Shown: positions 1 to 13,375, counted from the stretch's first letter. The stretch: DNA of 64,000 bases from Protula sp. h YS-2021 (GCA_949752745.1 OX457032.1:14157836-14221835), one strand, 5' to 3'. A program made the numbers and translations. Notes: generated by a model not told the origin, from the letters alone.

Positions 1-1860
1 AAATGCAAGGAACATAAAGGTACACAAACATTTGTCGACTTGTTGTACAGCTATGGTTTGTTCCGAATGATAAATAAACCCACCAGAATATGTCTTACAT
101 CTGCAACCTTAATTGATAATATCTTTACCAATGATTTTACAACCAATAGTAAACTCTCAAAGGGTGGGAAAAAAGTTTAAATATGTTCACAAATTTACTC
201 AAGAAAATAAATACATTTTAAGCAAGAGCTTTTGTGTCGAAAATGGGAAGATGTGCTCAATTGTGAAGACGCTAATGTAGCCAACAATAATTTTACACGC
301 GTCTTTAAACTTTTGCTCAACAAACACTTTCCTTACAAAAAAGCAATTGTCCGTTCAAAAAATGAAAGTAAACCATGTATGACCAATGGTTGCTAAATGC
401 ATCAAAGAAAAAGAACAATTTATATATTCAGTTTATTAAAGATTGAAAAAATGAAAGAGAATGAAAATACAAGCGTTACAAAAATCGGTTAACAAGTATA
501 TTGCGATGCAGTGAAAAAATGTATACAGTCGCCTGTTCGAACAAAGCAAGAATAATGTAAAATATACCTGGGATATTTTAAATACTGTTATTAAAAAAGG
601 TCGAACTGTTAACTGTGTACCGAATAAATTTGTTGACAGTGATAATAATGCGGTCAAGGGTGGGGAGAACATTGCAAATGGCTTCAACAATTTTTTTGTT
701 AATGTGGGCCCAAACCCGGCTAGAAGTATACGAAAGCATTATGTAAACGTATCTGATTATATGCCTAACAGAAATCCATGTACTATGTTTTTAGATCCTG
801 TTGACGAAAAAGAATTATTAAGTATTTTACGGTGTTGTAAAGACAAAACTTCTACGGACTGTGATGACCTGTCAATGAAGTTTGTAAAAGAAATATTTGG
901 TTATATTATCGTATTGATGACCTGTCATTGAAGTTTGTACAAGAAATATTTGGTTATATTATCGTAGTTTTGCCATATTTGTAACATTTCTTTTAAAAAT
1001 GGTTCAAATATAATTAAATTTATACTTTTTGCCGATGACACTAACATATTCAAAAGTGGTAGTGATACTAAACAACTATGTGAAATAATAAGTATTGAAT
1101 TAGAAAAATTGTACATTTGGTTCAATGTTAATAAACTGTCGTTGAATGTTACGAAAACTAACTACATGGTATTCTCGAAAAAAGTTGTTTGCAAGGATAT
1201 TGAAGTTTATATAAACAACACTGCTATAGATAGAGCACATTGTACGAAGTTTTTAGGTGTTTTCATAGACGATAATTTATCGTGGGGAGAACATATAAAT
1301 AAGGTAGTTAGTAAGTTGGCGAAATGCTGTGCAGTTATGTATAAAGCCAAATATATACTTGATTGTCACGCATTATTTATGTTATACAATTCCTTTTTTT
1401 ACCGTATTTAACATATTGCTCTGAAATATGGGGTAATTCTTTTAAAACAAAACTGCAGTCCATTGTTCTCATGCAGAAAAGAGTTGTCAGAATTGTTTGC
1501 TACGCAGGTAACATATCCCATACCAACAGACTTTTAATGAAATTTCAGGATGTGGTTGAATTTAAAGTTCTCACAGTAATGTTTAAAGCGTATCATAATT
1601 TGCTACCTAGAAATTTACAGAAGTACTTCGAGTTCTCATCATCTTGCTATTCCACTGGTCAGAATGAAAAATTCAAAATTAACTACATTAGAACTAGCAT
1701 CAAAAGTAAATGTATCTCGGCTATCCCCTTTCCAATCATATTAGAGACTGTAAAACTATCAATTGTTTCAAAAGAGAGCAAAAACATAGCTTCATCGAAA
1801 CATACAATGTTTCGGAATAGATATCGACACATTGGTACAATAAATACTTCATGTTAGTAT
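1..1860 (+). mobile_element. Degenerate non-LTR retrotransposon (LINE; CR1/jockey-like)
   Basis: The left edge reads, in frame 1, as the end of an apurinic endonuclease domain (FVDLLYSYGLF, then SATLIDNIFTN, about 34–150). The linker to reverse transcriptase follows (FNNFFVNVGPNPARSI, about 685–735). From about 1021 comes the RT active-site block FADDTNIF, then SLNVTKTNYMVFS and KFLGVFIDDNLSW, and the thumb/C-terminal region to about 1857. These blocks are typical of CR1/jockey-type elements. The copy is dead: frames shift at least three times (about 150–690, 930–1020, 1385–1400) and the RT palm upstream of FADD is missing, replaced near 863–966 by a short tandem duplication. The 5' end lies outside the window. 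The clade is inferred from motif style only. Confidence 0.85.
863..966 (+). repeat. 53-bp tandem duplication at the LINE internal deletion
   Basis: Positions 863–913 recur at 916–966 with only a few differences; both begin GATGACCTGTCA. The duplication sits exactly where the central RT domain should be, so it probably formed during deletion or repair. Confidence 0.8.
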
Positions 1861-2107
1861 TATTACTGACATATAGCGTGTATATAAATATAAATATGCT
1901 TTATTTTCAGTGTTAAAACTTGAAAGTTGCAACATGTAATGGGTTGGCTTTCATATACGTATGAACTTCTAGCCTTGCCCTTCTAATTTCCTATATTGTA
2001 ATATTGTAATCATTTTGCACTTGGTAAATAGGTTGATTAGTTACTACTTTTAAATGCCTTCTTGTATAACCTCGCATGCATGTATATATTGCTTTAAATT
2101 AGAATTA

Positions 2108-2400
<293 letters not shown>

Positions 2401-2402
<2 letters not shown>

Positions 2403-2940
2403 ACACTTGACAAGCCTTTGGCCTTCAAGGGTTAGATGAATTTGTGCGAGCAAAATTCGTCCTTTTTTTTCTTCTTGACACTTTTCCCGATTTTTTGTGC
2501 CTTCTTCTCTGACACTATGGGCCCTACGACCATGAAACTTAGGACTTATGAAGAGCTTGATCTGAACATGTGCATGTCACTTTTTATTTTCGTCTTTGAT
2601 TTCGTTTTCTTTGCTAAAACGCCATGTGAAAAGAGTGTATTTTTGCCAGTAAATGCGTTGCATTTTACGACAGCACATAATACACCTTTGCTCAGTGAGC
2701 TTTGTGCGAGCTCTCACTGCGTAAATAGATAACAAGGCGTATGCCTGATCAGTCAATAAAACTTTAAGTCAACAACAACCAAACACTACTCGGTTTATAA
2801 GACGTATTCAAGCTGTGTTGTTTGCAATATATAATTCAAGAAATAACCCATTGAAGGAAGTATTTTTGCGTTTTAATTTTGTCAAGTGTTCAACGTTTCG
2901 CTAGCGGAATGAGCTTCTAGTTATCATTAGAACAATGTCC
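2401..2940 (+). mobile_element. Interspersed repeat, copy A (~540 bp)
   Basis: This block matches the reverse complement of 61604–62128 along its whole length. The left end is AACACTTGACAAGCC in both copies, so that boundary is well fixed. Near the right end the same 12-mer appears inverted (TTGTCAAGTGTT), followed by a palindromic CGCTAGCG and CTTCTAG. No conserved protein is visible; the 98-codon frame inside it is not intact in copy B. It is probably a non-autonomous element or a 5'-truncated retroelement end; its class is unresolved. Confidence 0.75.
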
Positions 2941-3057
2941 CCTCTTTGTTTATAACTGAGATCTCATTAGAGGTCAGCAGTTATATAACAACGGTTTTGG
3001 TGTCACTTTACGACATTTATCATAAATGGGTTAAATTTGTGTTGTGTTTGGGCGAAA

Positions 3058-6000
3058 ATGAGTGATCAAAACAAGCTTTTCACAGAAAACGAAACGTAAG
3101 TAGTTATTTGTGTATTTTATTTGAAAGATGCTGGCTTTGCAGTAGTAATGTACAACCTATTTTATGTAGTTTTACAATGCATTAATCATACATCGTTACG
3201 TCATACAATGCACTTGGTTGCTCGATGACATCATGAATCACATTCAAGTTCAAAATGTGGGACGGTTATGATTTGGCAGAAAGCAAACTGTTCGGCTTGT
3301 ACTATAAATACCGCTGCTTGAGAAGGTTTTACCCATTCCTTTTGCACAAGTTCTAGAATAATAACGCATTTGCAAGGGATTAATTCGCCTATAAAAGGAT
3401 ACGTAAATTAAAACCAATCATAGTATCGGTTCAGGACATCGCTAATTACCAGGAAAATCGACATTGTTTAAATAGTATAATTAATTTGTATAATTGAAGT
3501 ACAGCAGATATGTGTGAAACTGAACATATTTCCAGGAGCTGGCTCAGCCCAAGTGCTTGGGTGCCAAGGTTTCCACCACAGATGTGGCTCAAAACGTCAT
3601 ATCAGGCTTTGGAGCAGGCAGAACGAAAGATATTGGCAGGTGATGCATGTCATTTCTCTTTTCTGACTTTTATCATCCAAAGTTAATCGGTTCATAGGAT
3701 GAGTCTAATATCCGTATAATTAAAAACTGAGCCATCTTTTGCTCTAGCTACACGCATTTATAACTACTAGTTTTGGGTTGTGAGTAAAACTACGGACACA
3801 ACTTCACAATACTTTACCCCCCCCTCCTTCACTATGAAATTAGCCGCTAACCCCCCCCCCCCCCTCCTAACCCGTGTGTAAGGTACGTTGTGGTGGTCTG
3901 TTTCATTGAAGGTATTTTGCTTCACTGATTTTGTCGTTCCTGTTGTGTACGTTCTAGTATTCAATCGCACATCTTATTGGGACTTCTTGCAGGGCTGTGG
4001 GAAATGATGGAACACAAGTTCGTCCCAATCCACAACAAAACAAAAATGATTAGGACAATCTCCATGAACAAACAGGCCAACAAAACCCCACTGGTGCTGG
4101 TGCATGGAATGGGATCCGGTGTGGGATTGTGGGTACTAAACTATGAAGCGCTGAGTAAAAACAGGACAGTGCACGCTTTTGATATGCTCGGATTTGGTCG
4201 CAGTTCACGGCCAAAATTTAGCTCAGATGGAACTTTAGCTGAAATGGAGTTCGTTGAAAGCATGGAAGAATGGCGAAAAGAAATGGGCTTCGACAAGTTT
4301 GTGATTCTTGGTCACAGTTTAGGTGGATATCTTGCGGCGTCATATGCATTAAAATATCCCGAAAGGTAAGTTGTAATAGCATGATCCAGCTTAGTCCATT
4401 TGAACCGACATCGTTTCTTATAGGCAGGGTTGTTTTTCTCGAATAAAACCTATTTGTTCTGAGGCAGTGGAAATAAGGCAAAACAAAAAAAAAAAAAAGT
4501 GGAAGAAATTCAAAAAGTGGAAAATACCGACATTTACCTGAAAAAGTAATGGTTAACAATTGTAATTTTATCTGTGACTAAATATGACGAAATTGTCATA
4601 GTAATTCAGTATAGAAACACACACTCAGCTGTTGATTAAACAGGTTGATAATTAGAGTGACAGCCCAGACATGAGCGCGTGAACTATCGTGGGTTCGGAC
4701 GAAATCCATTGGGACCCCCCTCCCGCCTAAGACTAACCCTGTCTTCAACCCCCCCCCCCCCCCCCGCTTCTAGATGGGACACACCCTCTTCCGCCCGTCA
4801 CCCCCGCGCGGAATGTACTTTTTGCTCGCGAACACGCGATAGATTGTGTTGGTGAAGGTATGCCATTAATTACGCTACCCTGTAAAGACAGAGACTGCTC
4901 TTAAGATAAACAAGGGGGGGGGGGGGGTGGGGTTGGTGCTTTGGGTTTTGGCAGGGGTCTGGTCCTAGTATTGCCAAGAAGCACACTGTCCCGTTCGCGG
5001 TTTGTTAAGACACATACTCTTTTTACAAACAGTGCTCAGGCACCAGAAATTATGAAATGAAACGTGATGGGCTGCTGTGTGTGCAAAGTGCGCTGACATG
5101 TGAAGACAACAAAGTTCATATATAACAACCAATAAGCACACACTAATAAGCAGAATGGTGCGGCTAAAGAGAGCTAACGGGCCACACCTGCTCATAAATG
5201 TGATTTACACCGTTGCAATGGTCTTGAAAAAGTCAAGAAAAAAAATTGAATCAGGAAAAAAATTGCTGAAAAGTCGGGAAATTCGAGGATGGAAATACAT
5301 CGAAATTTTCCAATTTATTAATATTTCTGTTATTGTGTTTTATGTCTTCTAATCTTGTTTTTTTTCACAAGATTTGCACTCCAAATGATTTCTGTTAAAA
5401 TTCTGAGCATGTTTAGTGCGATTTCTCACAGTCTGGACACTCACCTTAATTCGATGGTCTGGAAGAAGTCAGGAACATTCGTTTTGCAAATTGCGTGGTA
5501 ACTCTGTAATGTAAGTTACTACTGATACAAAAATGAATGAGCTCTTTCACTCATGGGACAATGATACATTTGCTCCCTAGTTAGTTTGGTTTATGGCTGA
5601 AAATGAATGGAGTAATGTATTTTGATGCATTTGTTTGCATAGGATACGGCATCTAATTTTAGCAGACCCATGGGGATTTCCCCTGGCGCCAGTCAACCAA
5701 GACAGCAAGCGTTTTCAGTTGCCGTGGTACATCAAGGGTATTGCGTACCTTATCAAACCCTTCAACCCATTGGCTGGTCTTCGAATGCTTGGGCCTTGGG
5801 GTAAGTGGTTCATCTTTATATTTCTTTTGGGCCCTATCCATAGATAAAGTAATCCGTACAAAGTTCAAGTGAATAGAATGGATATCCAAATCTCAAACGT
5901 AATGCAATATCAGTCATTAACGGATGATCAATTTCATTGAGCATTATTCACACAGTTCAGTACGTACAGGGAAAAAAATTTAACAACAAACTATCTATAA

Positions 6001-7234
6001 GTCTAGACAAATTGAAAAACATTCTCCCCGGTCACCCCCTCCACCCCTACCGCCCCTCGCCCTGGAGCTTAGCTGCCTTTTAGGATATATTTTATAGCAT
6101 AATGAGGTACAGCATGTGGCAGTGACAGTTGAACAATTCGCAGTCACAGGATACTTTGTGCAGTCTTTGTATCTCCTAGTTTTGCTTTAGGACCAGGTGT
6201 TGTTCACAAGCTTCGGCCAGATTTAGTTGCCAAATTTCACCACCTGTATGAAGACGACACTGTGGCCCAGTATATCTACCACTGCAATGCTCAAATGCCA
6301 AGGTATGCGTAGCCCCCCCCCCCTCCCCTGCCCCCCTCCTCCCCCCCATCCCCATCATCCTCTGAATAAGTTCGAGTCGTTTCGTATACGGCAACACGCA
6401 TCGCTCTCACCAATATTTGGCTAATATGGCAATATGATAAAACACTGGTAGATTGGGTTCGGCCATTCTGCTGCTACGGATTAATGAGCAGTGGCGGATT
6501 ATGCGGGTCGAAAGTTTTAACTAACTAGGGTTAAACGTTAGTCACGTATATGTATGGTTCTGCCGTGGTTGATCTTACAAAAAAGAGTTTGAGCTCTTTT
6601 TGAACCATTATCCATAAAAGAAATATACTAAGAAGACATGGCTGGAATACAAATAGATGGCAACTGGTGGAATTGACCAGACAAATATGGGAATGGCAAA
6701 AGGAGAACACAATCTTAGCTGAGTTGTAGGACGCTGACGTAAAGATCAAGATGTGCAGAAGTTCTGGATTTGGTTCAATAGAACGTCACAGACTGGTCAT
6801 AAATTTGTTCATTTAGATAAAGGTTGTAAACTGATTTTTGTAGCCGATGGCTGTTAAAGCCGAGAGTCGATGATACGCGTTATCTGATGGCTGTTAAAGC
6901 CCAGAAGCGATGATACGCGTTATCTGATTTCGCATGAGTTCTCTTTTCTGTACGCCGTAGATGGGAAGAACAATCTTTTTGTGAACTGTAAACATTCAGT
7001 GCCAAATCGTGTTGTTTTTGTTGATGTCAGTGGCGAGACAGCCTTCCGCTCGTTGTCCGAGTCTTTGGGCTGGGCTAAGAATCCGATGATCATCCGCATT
7101 GGTGAGCTACCGGCGCACGTGCCCATCACCATGATCTACGGGTCAAGGTCGTGGATGGACGCAGACATGGGTTGGCACATCAAGTACAAGCGACCCAACA
7201 GCTACGTCGATATTCGGGTACGTCTTTGTTTATT

Positions 7235-7278
<44 letters not shown>

Positions 7279-9078
7279 GATGGGGGGAGGGGGCTTTATA
7301 TCTTGAAAATGTACATATATTTTCGCTGGAGTTGTTTATCTGGAGGTCAAGGGATAGTGAATGTACAGAAATCTTGCATATCTCACATCAGTCAAGTAAC
7401 GAGATTGTGGTATGCAAAGTATGATATTTCGAAAGCTAATAATATGTGTTTGCAATGCGTTTTTTTCTGTCTTCTACTGTGGCGCATGCGCATTGTTATG
7501 TCTGCGTTCTGCCTGCAGGTTGTGAAGGGGGCGGGTCACCACGTGTATGCGGATAGAGCTGTCGAATTCAACAACCTTGTCAACAGTGTATGTAACATTG
7601 TGGATCAGGAGTTCGATCTGCTCACTCAGTCACCGCTTGGCGCCTACAAGCGCCTACGTAAGCTCAGTGAGAGCTCGGTCCTGTCCGAGAGCCGTTCGCG
7701 TCTGAGGTGGGTCAAAACACTGTAGAATAGAAATGGAACAAAATAATACAAGTTAACAGTGCTGCCACTTGATGTTTTATTTAAAATATGATATTTTATT
7801 TCGGGGGAAAGTCCGAAATGAAACCTTATTGGTACTTTACGTACTTTATTGATACTTTATTTGGATGTGGATACTTTTTTAAAATTTTTATTTCGCCTAT
7901 TTTTTTAATTTATTTTTGACAGTGCCCCTGGAAATTTTTATATTTATATTTTTTCACATATATTATGTTCATATTTTTTAATTATTGTTTTTTTTAAGCA
8001 AATGGACACTAGTTGACTGTATTATTGCTTTGAACCACATGTAACCTGTTATTTGATTTATACTTTTTTTGTTCATAAAATAATACTTTACTGATACTTA
8101 ATTGTTGACATTTTGGAGTGGCAGCACTGAATTAAATAAATTACAGTTTTTTTTATATGGCGTGTTGGTGTTAAGGCTTATTTTTTATTGATTTGAGATA
8201 AATTCCATGAAGCTACTGTTGTTTTATGTGTTAAGGAGAAGAACACAAAGCGAATGCCCACCGGAGAATTTGGAGGGTTCCGAGTTCCTGCTGAGAAAAA
8301 ACCAGACTTTCTCAGGTATGGTTTACGCCCTGGTGCAAACGTGTGCTGCCACTTAAACCCGTGTGCTGCCACCGTTATTAAAATATTCCTGAAATATGGG
8401 CATAAGAAAGAAAATAACATCAACTTTTCAGTATTTTGCAGAGTTCTCAACCCTACCTTCCCCCACCCCCCTCCCGAAAAAAAAGAACGCAGAATGTTTT
8501 TGTTTGAAGATAAAATCTTGTCTTGATGTTAAAAGTGTAACGCTGGAAATAGTCATTATGATCGAAGGAACTGACACAACTGAGATCGTGAAGGCGTGGG
8601 GGAGGGAGGGGGGGGGGGGGCGAGGAGGCGGGAGGGGATGCGCACCGACTATGGCTAAAAAATTGTCAGGTTTTTGTTTTCCTTGCTTTAAATTTTTATG
8701 GCTACAAAAAAGAATCGCGTTTTGCTCAAACAAATTCAGGGTTATTTCTGTCATTGTATAGTTCCGCATCCCTTTTTTCGGCAGCGGGCAGTGATACGGA
8801 TGTGGGAATCCCGACCGTTGCGCACGGCCCACACATACGCATTCATGTCATAGAGTGGCATGGGAGTGGTTATTGATCGCACTGTGTGTGAGGGTGGGTA
8901 TGTGCGTGCTAACGCGTGAAGTTTCACTCTCTTGACTTCAGGTCTGGAGGGTTTTGCGGAGGAAGAGGACGGGACAGAGAATCACGCTGACTTCTCCACG
9001 CCAGGGGAGGTGAAGGAAGGAGGCGAGGCGCATGCACAGGAACCAGTGACGTTCTCCCTCTCTCCGGAAAAGGAGTGA
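3058..9078 (+). CDS. ABHD4: ABHD4/ABHD5-family alpha/beta hydrolase, complete nine-exon gene (458 aa)
   Basis: Exons: 3058–3095, 3536–3639, 3993–4365, 5643–5800, 6191–6302, 7031–7217, 7519–7706, 8236–8315, 8942–9078 (stop TGA 9076). Phases agree at every junction. The order matches human ABHD4/ABHD5: a Trp-rich N-terminus (SWLSPSAWVPRF), oxyanion region HGMGSG, GFGRSSRP, the nucleophile elbow GHSLGG (Ser156), Asp305 in SWMDAD and His331 in GHHVYAD. The last also forms an HX4D acyltransferase motif (331–336). ABHD5/CGI-58 has Asn at the nucleophile; Ser here favours an active ABHD4-like (lyso) N-acylphospholipase. The family is known to work on N-acyl phospholipids (ABHD4) or to co-activate adipose lipase and make phosphatidic acid (ABHD5). 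The tail from about residue 350 is longer than in vertebrates, acidic and Ser-rich. The two last exons are inferred from phase and stop only, with less homology support. Confidence 0.93.
6846..6925. repeat. Two 40-bp direct repeats in an ABHD4 intron
   Basis: GATGGCTGTTAAAGC is repeated at 40-bp spacing, and both units end in GATACGCGTTATCT. There is no coding content. Confidence 0.85.
7239..7276. repeat. (AT)n microsatellite in an ABHD4 intron
   Basis: About 19 uninterrupted TA dinucleotides about 20 bp after the donor at 7218. Confidence 0.97.
7757..8129. mobile_element. 373-bp MITE with 13-bp perfect terminal inverted repeats
   Basis: CAGTGCTGCCACT (7757–7769) is the exact reverse complement of AGTGGCAGCACTG (8117–8129). 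The interior is AT-rich, noncoding and lies wholly within the ABHD4 intron between 7706 and 8236. The CAGTG start is typical of hAT-type ends, but no convincing target-site duplication is seen (only GTTAA/ATTAA flanks), so the superfamily is tentative. Confidence 0.75.
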
Positions 9079-9933
9079 TCCCCCCCACCCCCCCACCCCC
9101 CCCCCCCCTCCAACTCCCCGCAGTACCCGCCGCCGCGCACGGGAGAGAATGTGCCACACACGGCTCTAAAGTATTCAGTGCAAATACTCAAAATGCGTAC
9201 ATCACAGTAGAGGAAGTGGGGAAGGGAGAGTACTGTGGGCCTGTTCGTGGGGCATTGAGAGGTGGTAGGACTGTCACTTCGGCGGGTATACCCATGAAGG
9301 CACATGTGCGTGTGTAGACATTATCACTTCACTCATGTAGGAAAGCGTGAAAACCTCAACGACCACTGTCATTTAGAATAAAGATTATATCAAGCAAATA
9401 AGAATCCTCCATTTCTTTTTTATTATAGACAAAGCGATTCTATTCCCAGAATAGACTCATGACGTTCAGTCTGATTGAAATTTATAGAGAATCATAGAAG
9501 GTGAGTTGTCCTTAACCAACAAATTCCGTAATAAACTTGCTTAGATTGTCGTGCCTTGTTTCGCAAATAACAAACAAGTGAGAATCCTTATTTGCTTGGT
9601 GTTTCAATTACTGTGGTCTTGTAATATTTTATCTCTATAAACATGACTAGAGATGAGATTACTATTAGGTAAAACATTCGCCTAGGAAACGACAGTAAGA
9701 TGTAATAAAACTCTGTGCTTTAACTGTACACAGCGAGGATTTGAATTTTGTTTGCACGTGCGAGAGTGCTGCTTGGATACGTGTAAGAAATGGTTGCCAG
9801 CTCTGCATTGTGGGACACACACTTAGAAACCCTAGGCTGGGACCCAGTTTTCATGTGCAGGGAATTTTCTCGATAAACGGAATGACACTTGTTGATAAAA
9901 TTGCTGCCCGTTTATGTGTTTAAAAATTGTACT
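9024..9933 (+). repeat. Duplicated segment, source copy (ABHD4 3' end)
   Basis: This block, covering the last ~17 codons of ABHD4 plus 3' flank, aligns with 16172–17064 in the same orientation. Shared anchors in order are AACCAGTGACGTT, GGCTCTAAAGT (versus AGCTCTAAAGT), CATGTAGGAAAG, GTCATTTAGAAT, ATATCAAGC, CTCATGACGTT (versus GTCATGACGTT), AATCATAGAAG, and CCCGTTTATGT at the end. Confidence 0.85.
9079..9400 (+). promoter_or_regulatory. ABHD4 3'UTR with poly(A) signal AATAAA at 9377
   Basis: The sequence after the stop begins with a long C-rich tract (about 9080–9118). AATAAA occurs at 9377–9382, and the related AATAAAA motif occurs again near 9703. The segment is duplicated at 16.2–17.1 kb, where the signal reads AATGAA. 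Confidence 0.6.
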
Positions 9934-12068
9934 GACCCAGTACAGTAAGTACCCAGGACAGTGATTACCCAGGACAGTATATCTGTATGTCATCAGTACA
10001 ATGAGATTCATGGTTACACAAGTGGGCACAATAAGGTTGAAATATAAACTGCTTTGCATACAAAGGTTGATGGTGCACTGTATTACGGGTATCCTCAGAG
10101 CCTCGCTTTCGCCCGTTTGCTGCCTGAAAGCGCGTCTGTGATTGGTTCATTCTATGCACTGCATAGCAACGGTCTTAACGCATTTTATAATGATTTTGTG
10201 TAGATATTGTATATTGGGAATTTTAGATTCGCTCATTAGTGAGTGCGGTTTCTTTTTCAGATGCTTTCAATGTTTTTAGTTTGTTTTAAATATTTCTCAG
10301 AGGAGAAGCGGTAAATTCCTCAGCTCCGGAAATGAAAAAATTGGTTTCTTCCGGCCAGTGAAATATTTACATTTAGCCAGTATTGCTGCCAATAGTATCA
10401 TGAAAAATAGGTTTTAATTTGAACCTAACTGGGGTGGGAGTCAGCGACATGGCGGAAGTACGGGGTAGCGGGGGTGGGGGCTTGAGGGTGTAATAGCCCA
10501 TCTTATTCTTGCCCATTCTGTAATCCCTTCAAATGTGTGAAGCTCTATGTACAATAAAATAGTAAGGTGCAAGTTAAAGCTCACCTCCCTGACCCCCACC
10601 TCCAGTCAGTAGTTTTCTTACAGCATTAAGGTGTAATTTCTAGGGGTGTCGGTTTCAGTGTGTAAACATTTAAGTGTAATTTATAGGGGTGTCTGTTTAG
10701 TCTTTTGGTTTTAATATGTGAGAGATAGAGTTCTTAAGTTGTCGAAATCCAGGCCACATGGAATTGACATCTATATGGTTGTGTGTGTTGACATTTATGT
10801 GGTTATGTGTGTTGACATTTATGTGGTTATGTGTGTTGACATTTATGTGGTTATGTGTGTTTTCATCAATTTTGCTGTGGGTATTGACTGTTGATAAGTG
10901 CAAAACCTTTATTATTTTTTTGTGTTTTTTTTTTTTTTTTTTTTTTTTGCTTTTTGTTTTTACCTCTTTGCATTAGATGGATTCTGTACTTCTAAGAATT
11001 TCTAAGTATTTTATTCAAGTGGGTTTTAAAATATTGTAGTAGTGGAGAAACAATTTTTTTTTCAGAAGAAGACGCACGCACACACATCCACTTTTTTCAT
11101 GTCGCACTCACAAATTTAGATTTCTTTCCTTCCATTATAAATTTCAGAAAGAAAGGCTTGTTGGCTTCTTTCAGCGCAATTAGTGCGGTGGGTAACAATT
11201 GTTGAATTGCAGATTTGTCTCCTGCAAAATTGTTTTAGTTTTCAGTATTAGAGGTGCGTGCACGAAAGATAGTAGGTGATGTTCATGCGCTGGACTGGGT
11301 AAAGCTAGTATCTATTCAGCAGATCGGGAGGGAAGCTGGGGGGGGGGGGGGGGGCTGGAACTTCCTCCTGCACACTGCAGAATAGTCATAATAACAGTAT
11401 TAAGAATCGTGGATGAGCGTTCCTTTAATGCTTCCCAATCATTCCAAAAAAAATTTAATCATGCATAAAGTGGTATCTATATATAGTAAACATGTGAAAG
11501 TAGATAAAATAAAAATAATTATAAACGATCGTTTCGCAAATTGTTAAAAAAAATAACAATTGCATGTACTTGCAAATCATGTTTTATGTGGCATTAATCA
11601 CGTGGCCTGCATATGCAGATGTTGAAATCTAAGATGTCATATGTGTGGACGAAACTCGTAACTTTTGAAAGAGTGGTTGGGGTGGGTAGGGCTTAGGGGG
11701 ACGCCAGTCTATGAACTAATACACTGGCTATGTGAAACTAAAAAAAAATATTATTGAAAATATAAGTATTGGCTTTTTCTGACATTTCTTAATAGCTTTG
11801 GGGTTTTATCATGAAAATGCAAATAAGTTTTTGTTTTTACAAGGGTTTTTACAAGCAAAGAAATTGATATTCCATTGTAACCAGTACGCAAAAAAACGGG
11901 AGTTCGAAACAATACTATTTTTCCCGTTAAAGGGTTGCTTGTGAATTTTTGATGTAAAATACGAGAAAGGTTCTGTGGGTTTCTTTTTATTCGATGGTAA
12001 CATGGTGCGTTATGTTATGGATTTTTGTACCATAAAATTATTATATTTAAAAAGACAAGGCAGATATT
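9934..12068. other. Intergenic: no gene seen
   Basis: AT-rich sequence with a 24-bp minisatellite (10764–10862), a poly-T run (about 10927–10948) and a G-run (about 11338–11354). No exon with homology or paired splice signals was found on either strand. Confidence 0.6.
10764..10862. repeat. 24-bp tandem repeat, ~4 copies
   Basis: The unit is TGTTGACATTTATGTGGTTA plus four bases. The first copy is diverged and the last three are nearly identical. Confidence 0.92.
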
Positions 12069-12290
12069 TCGTAATTTTATGTAAAATAAATTCAACATTT
12101 AATTATGCTACACTTTACACATATTTATTGTATATAAAACGTAATAAAATATTAACAAATAAATATAAATATTATATTGTTACCCTTGGCTTTATGCATG
12201 CTGTTCTGAAATTTAAATCATTGGGATTTTGAGGGGAGCCCCGTCACAAAGCTCTAAGGTTAGGCAAAATTAGTTCCGACATACTCTGAA
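12069..12290 (+). repeat. ~225-bp direct duplication, copy 1
   Basis: Matches 13150–13375 in the same orientation, about 1.08 kb away. Anchors are GTAATTTTATGTAAAATAAA, ATTCAACATTTAATT, CATATATTTATTG or its variant, TTACCCTTG, and TCACAAAG. It is noncoding. Confidence 0.85.
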
Positions 12291-13149
12291 CACATTATGA
12301 ATAAATATATTCAATACAATGTATGAAATTATTTATCAATACATGTCCCCACATTAAGCCTTGGTATGATTTATAAGAAACTTCCAATGAATCTTGACCA
12401 CAAAATAGATGCCCTTTACTAAAATAAAGAATTTATTTTAATTTTAGCTCAGTTTATACAGTGAGTTCAATTTAATGCAAAAAGTTACCACATCAATTGA
12501 AAAAGAATTGGTACAAGACCAGATACAGTTTATAAAATAGCGAGTACTTACACCTTCAGAAATACTAATTTTCTTTACACTTCTTTATATTTTCGATATT
12601 GTTAATTGAATTATTTATATCAAAAATTTATTCTTGACGTCAGTAATCGCATTTGTCGTCCTATTAATTCGATATCACAAATTATTTTATAAAATATAAC
12701 AAAGCTGCTTAATTTATGACGCCAATAATTCAATTAATGACATCAATAATACACAAGGTAATAAAAAACGTTAATAGTAAATTATATAGAAAAACTAAGT
12801 TTTGACAGTAAATGAGTTTTTAATATCAAAAAGTAGAAATACTGACATTATTAATTCAATAAAACTAAAAAAAGGAAACTTTAGTTTCGAATTTTTGATA
12901 TTCAAAACTGTTATTATTAAAAGTGAGCTAAACGTGTCATATCAGAAATTGATTCATTTCTATCAATAAAGGAAAAATGTATCGCAAAAACTGAACCGGA
13001 ATCATTAAAGACCCCACATTTATTAGACATAAAAATGTTTCCTGTTGTTATTAAAATATTTGGTAACATCAAAGACAAACCAACGACTTGATGCGTTTTC
13101 GTACAAATGCTTTATACCGTAAAGTTGTTTGAATTAAAAACCGAAGTAA
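12291..13149. other. AT-rich spacer between the two duplicated blocks
   Basis: Contains many GATATC/AATTC/TTGATAT-like short motifs (about 12590–12960), resembling those at 41815–41965. No gene signal was seen. Confidence 0.5.
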
Positions 13150-13375
13150 ACATTATGTAATTTTATGTAAAATAAATTCAACATTTAATTGTGTTACACT
13201 TCACATATATTTATTGAACATAAGACGTAATAAATATTTACAAATAAATAGTAATAGAACTTCATTACCCTTGCCTTCATGCGGGCTGTTTTGAAATTTT
13301 AACAATTGCAGTTCTGAGTGGTACCCTTCACAAAGTTCAAAGGCTATGCGAGATTAGTGGCCGAGACACTTTTAG
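13150..13375 (+). repeat. ~225-bp direct duplication, copy 2
   Basis: Diverged second copy of 12069–12290; see that entry. Confidence 0.85.

Noticed and set aside
8254..8832. Frames on both strands across the ABHD4 intron after 8315
   Set aside because: They run through C/G homopolymers and lack family motifs; only 8236–8315 fits the spliced model.
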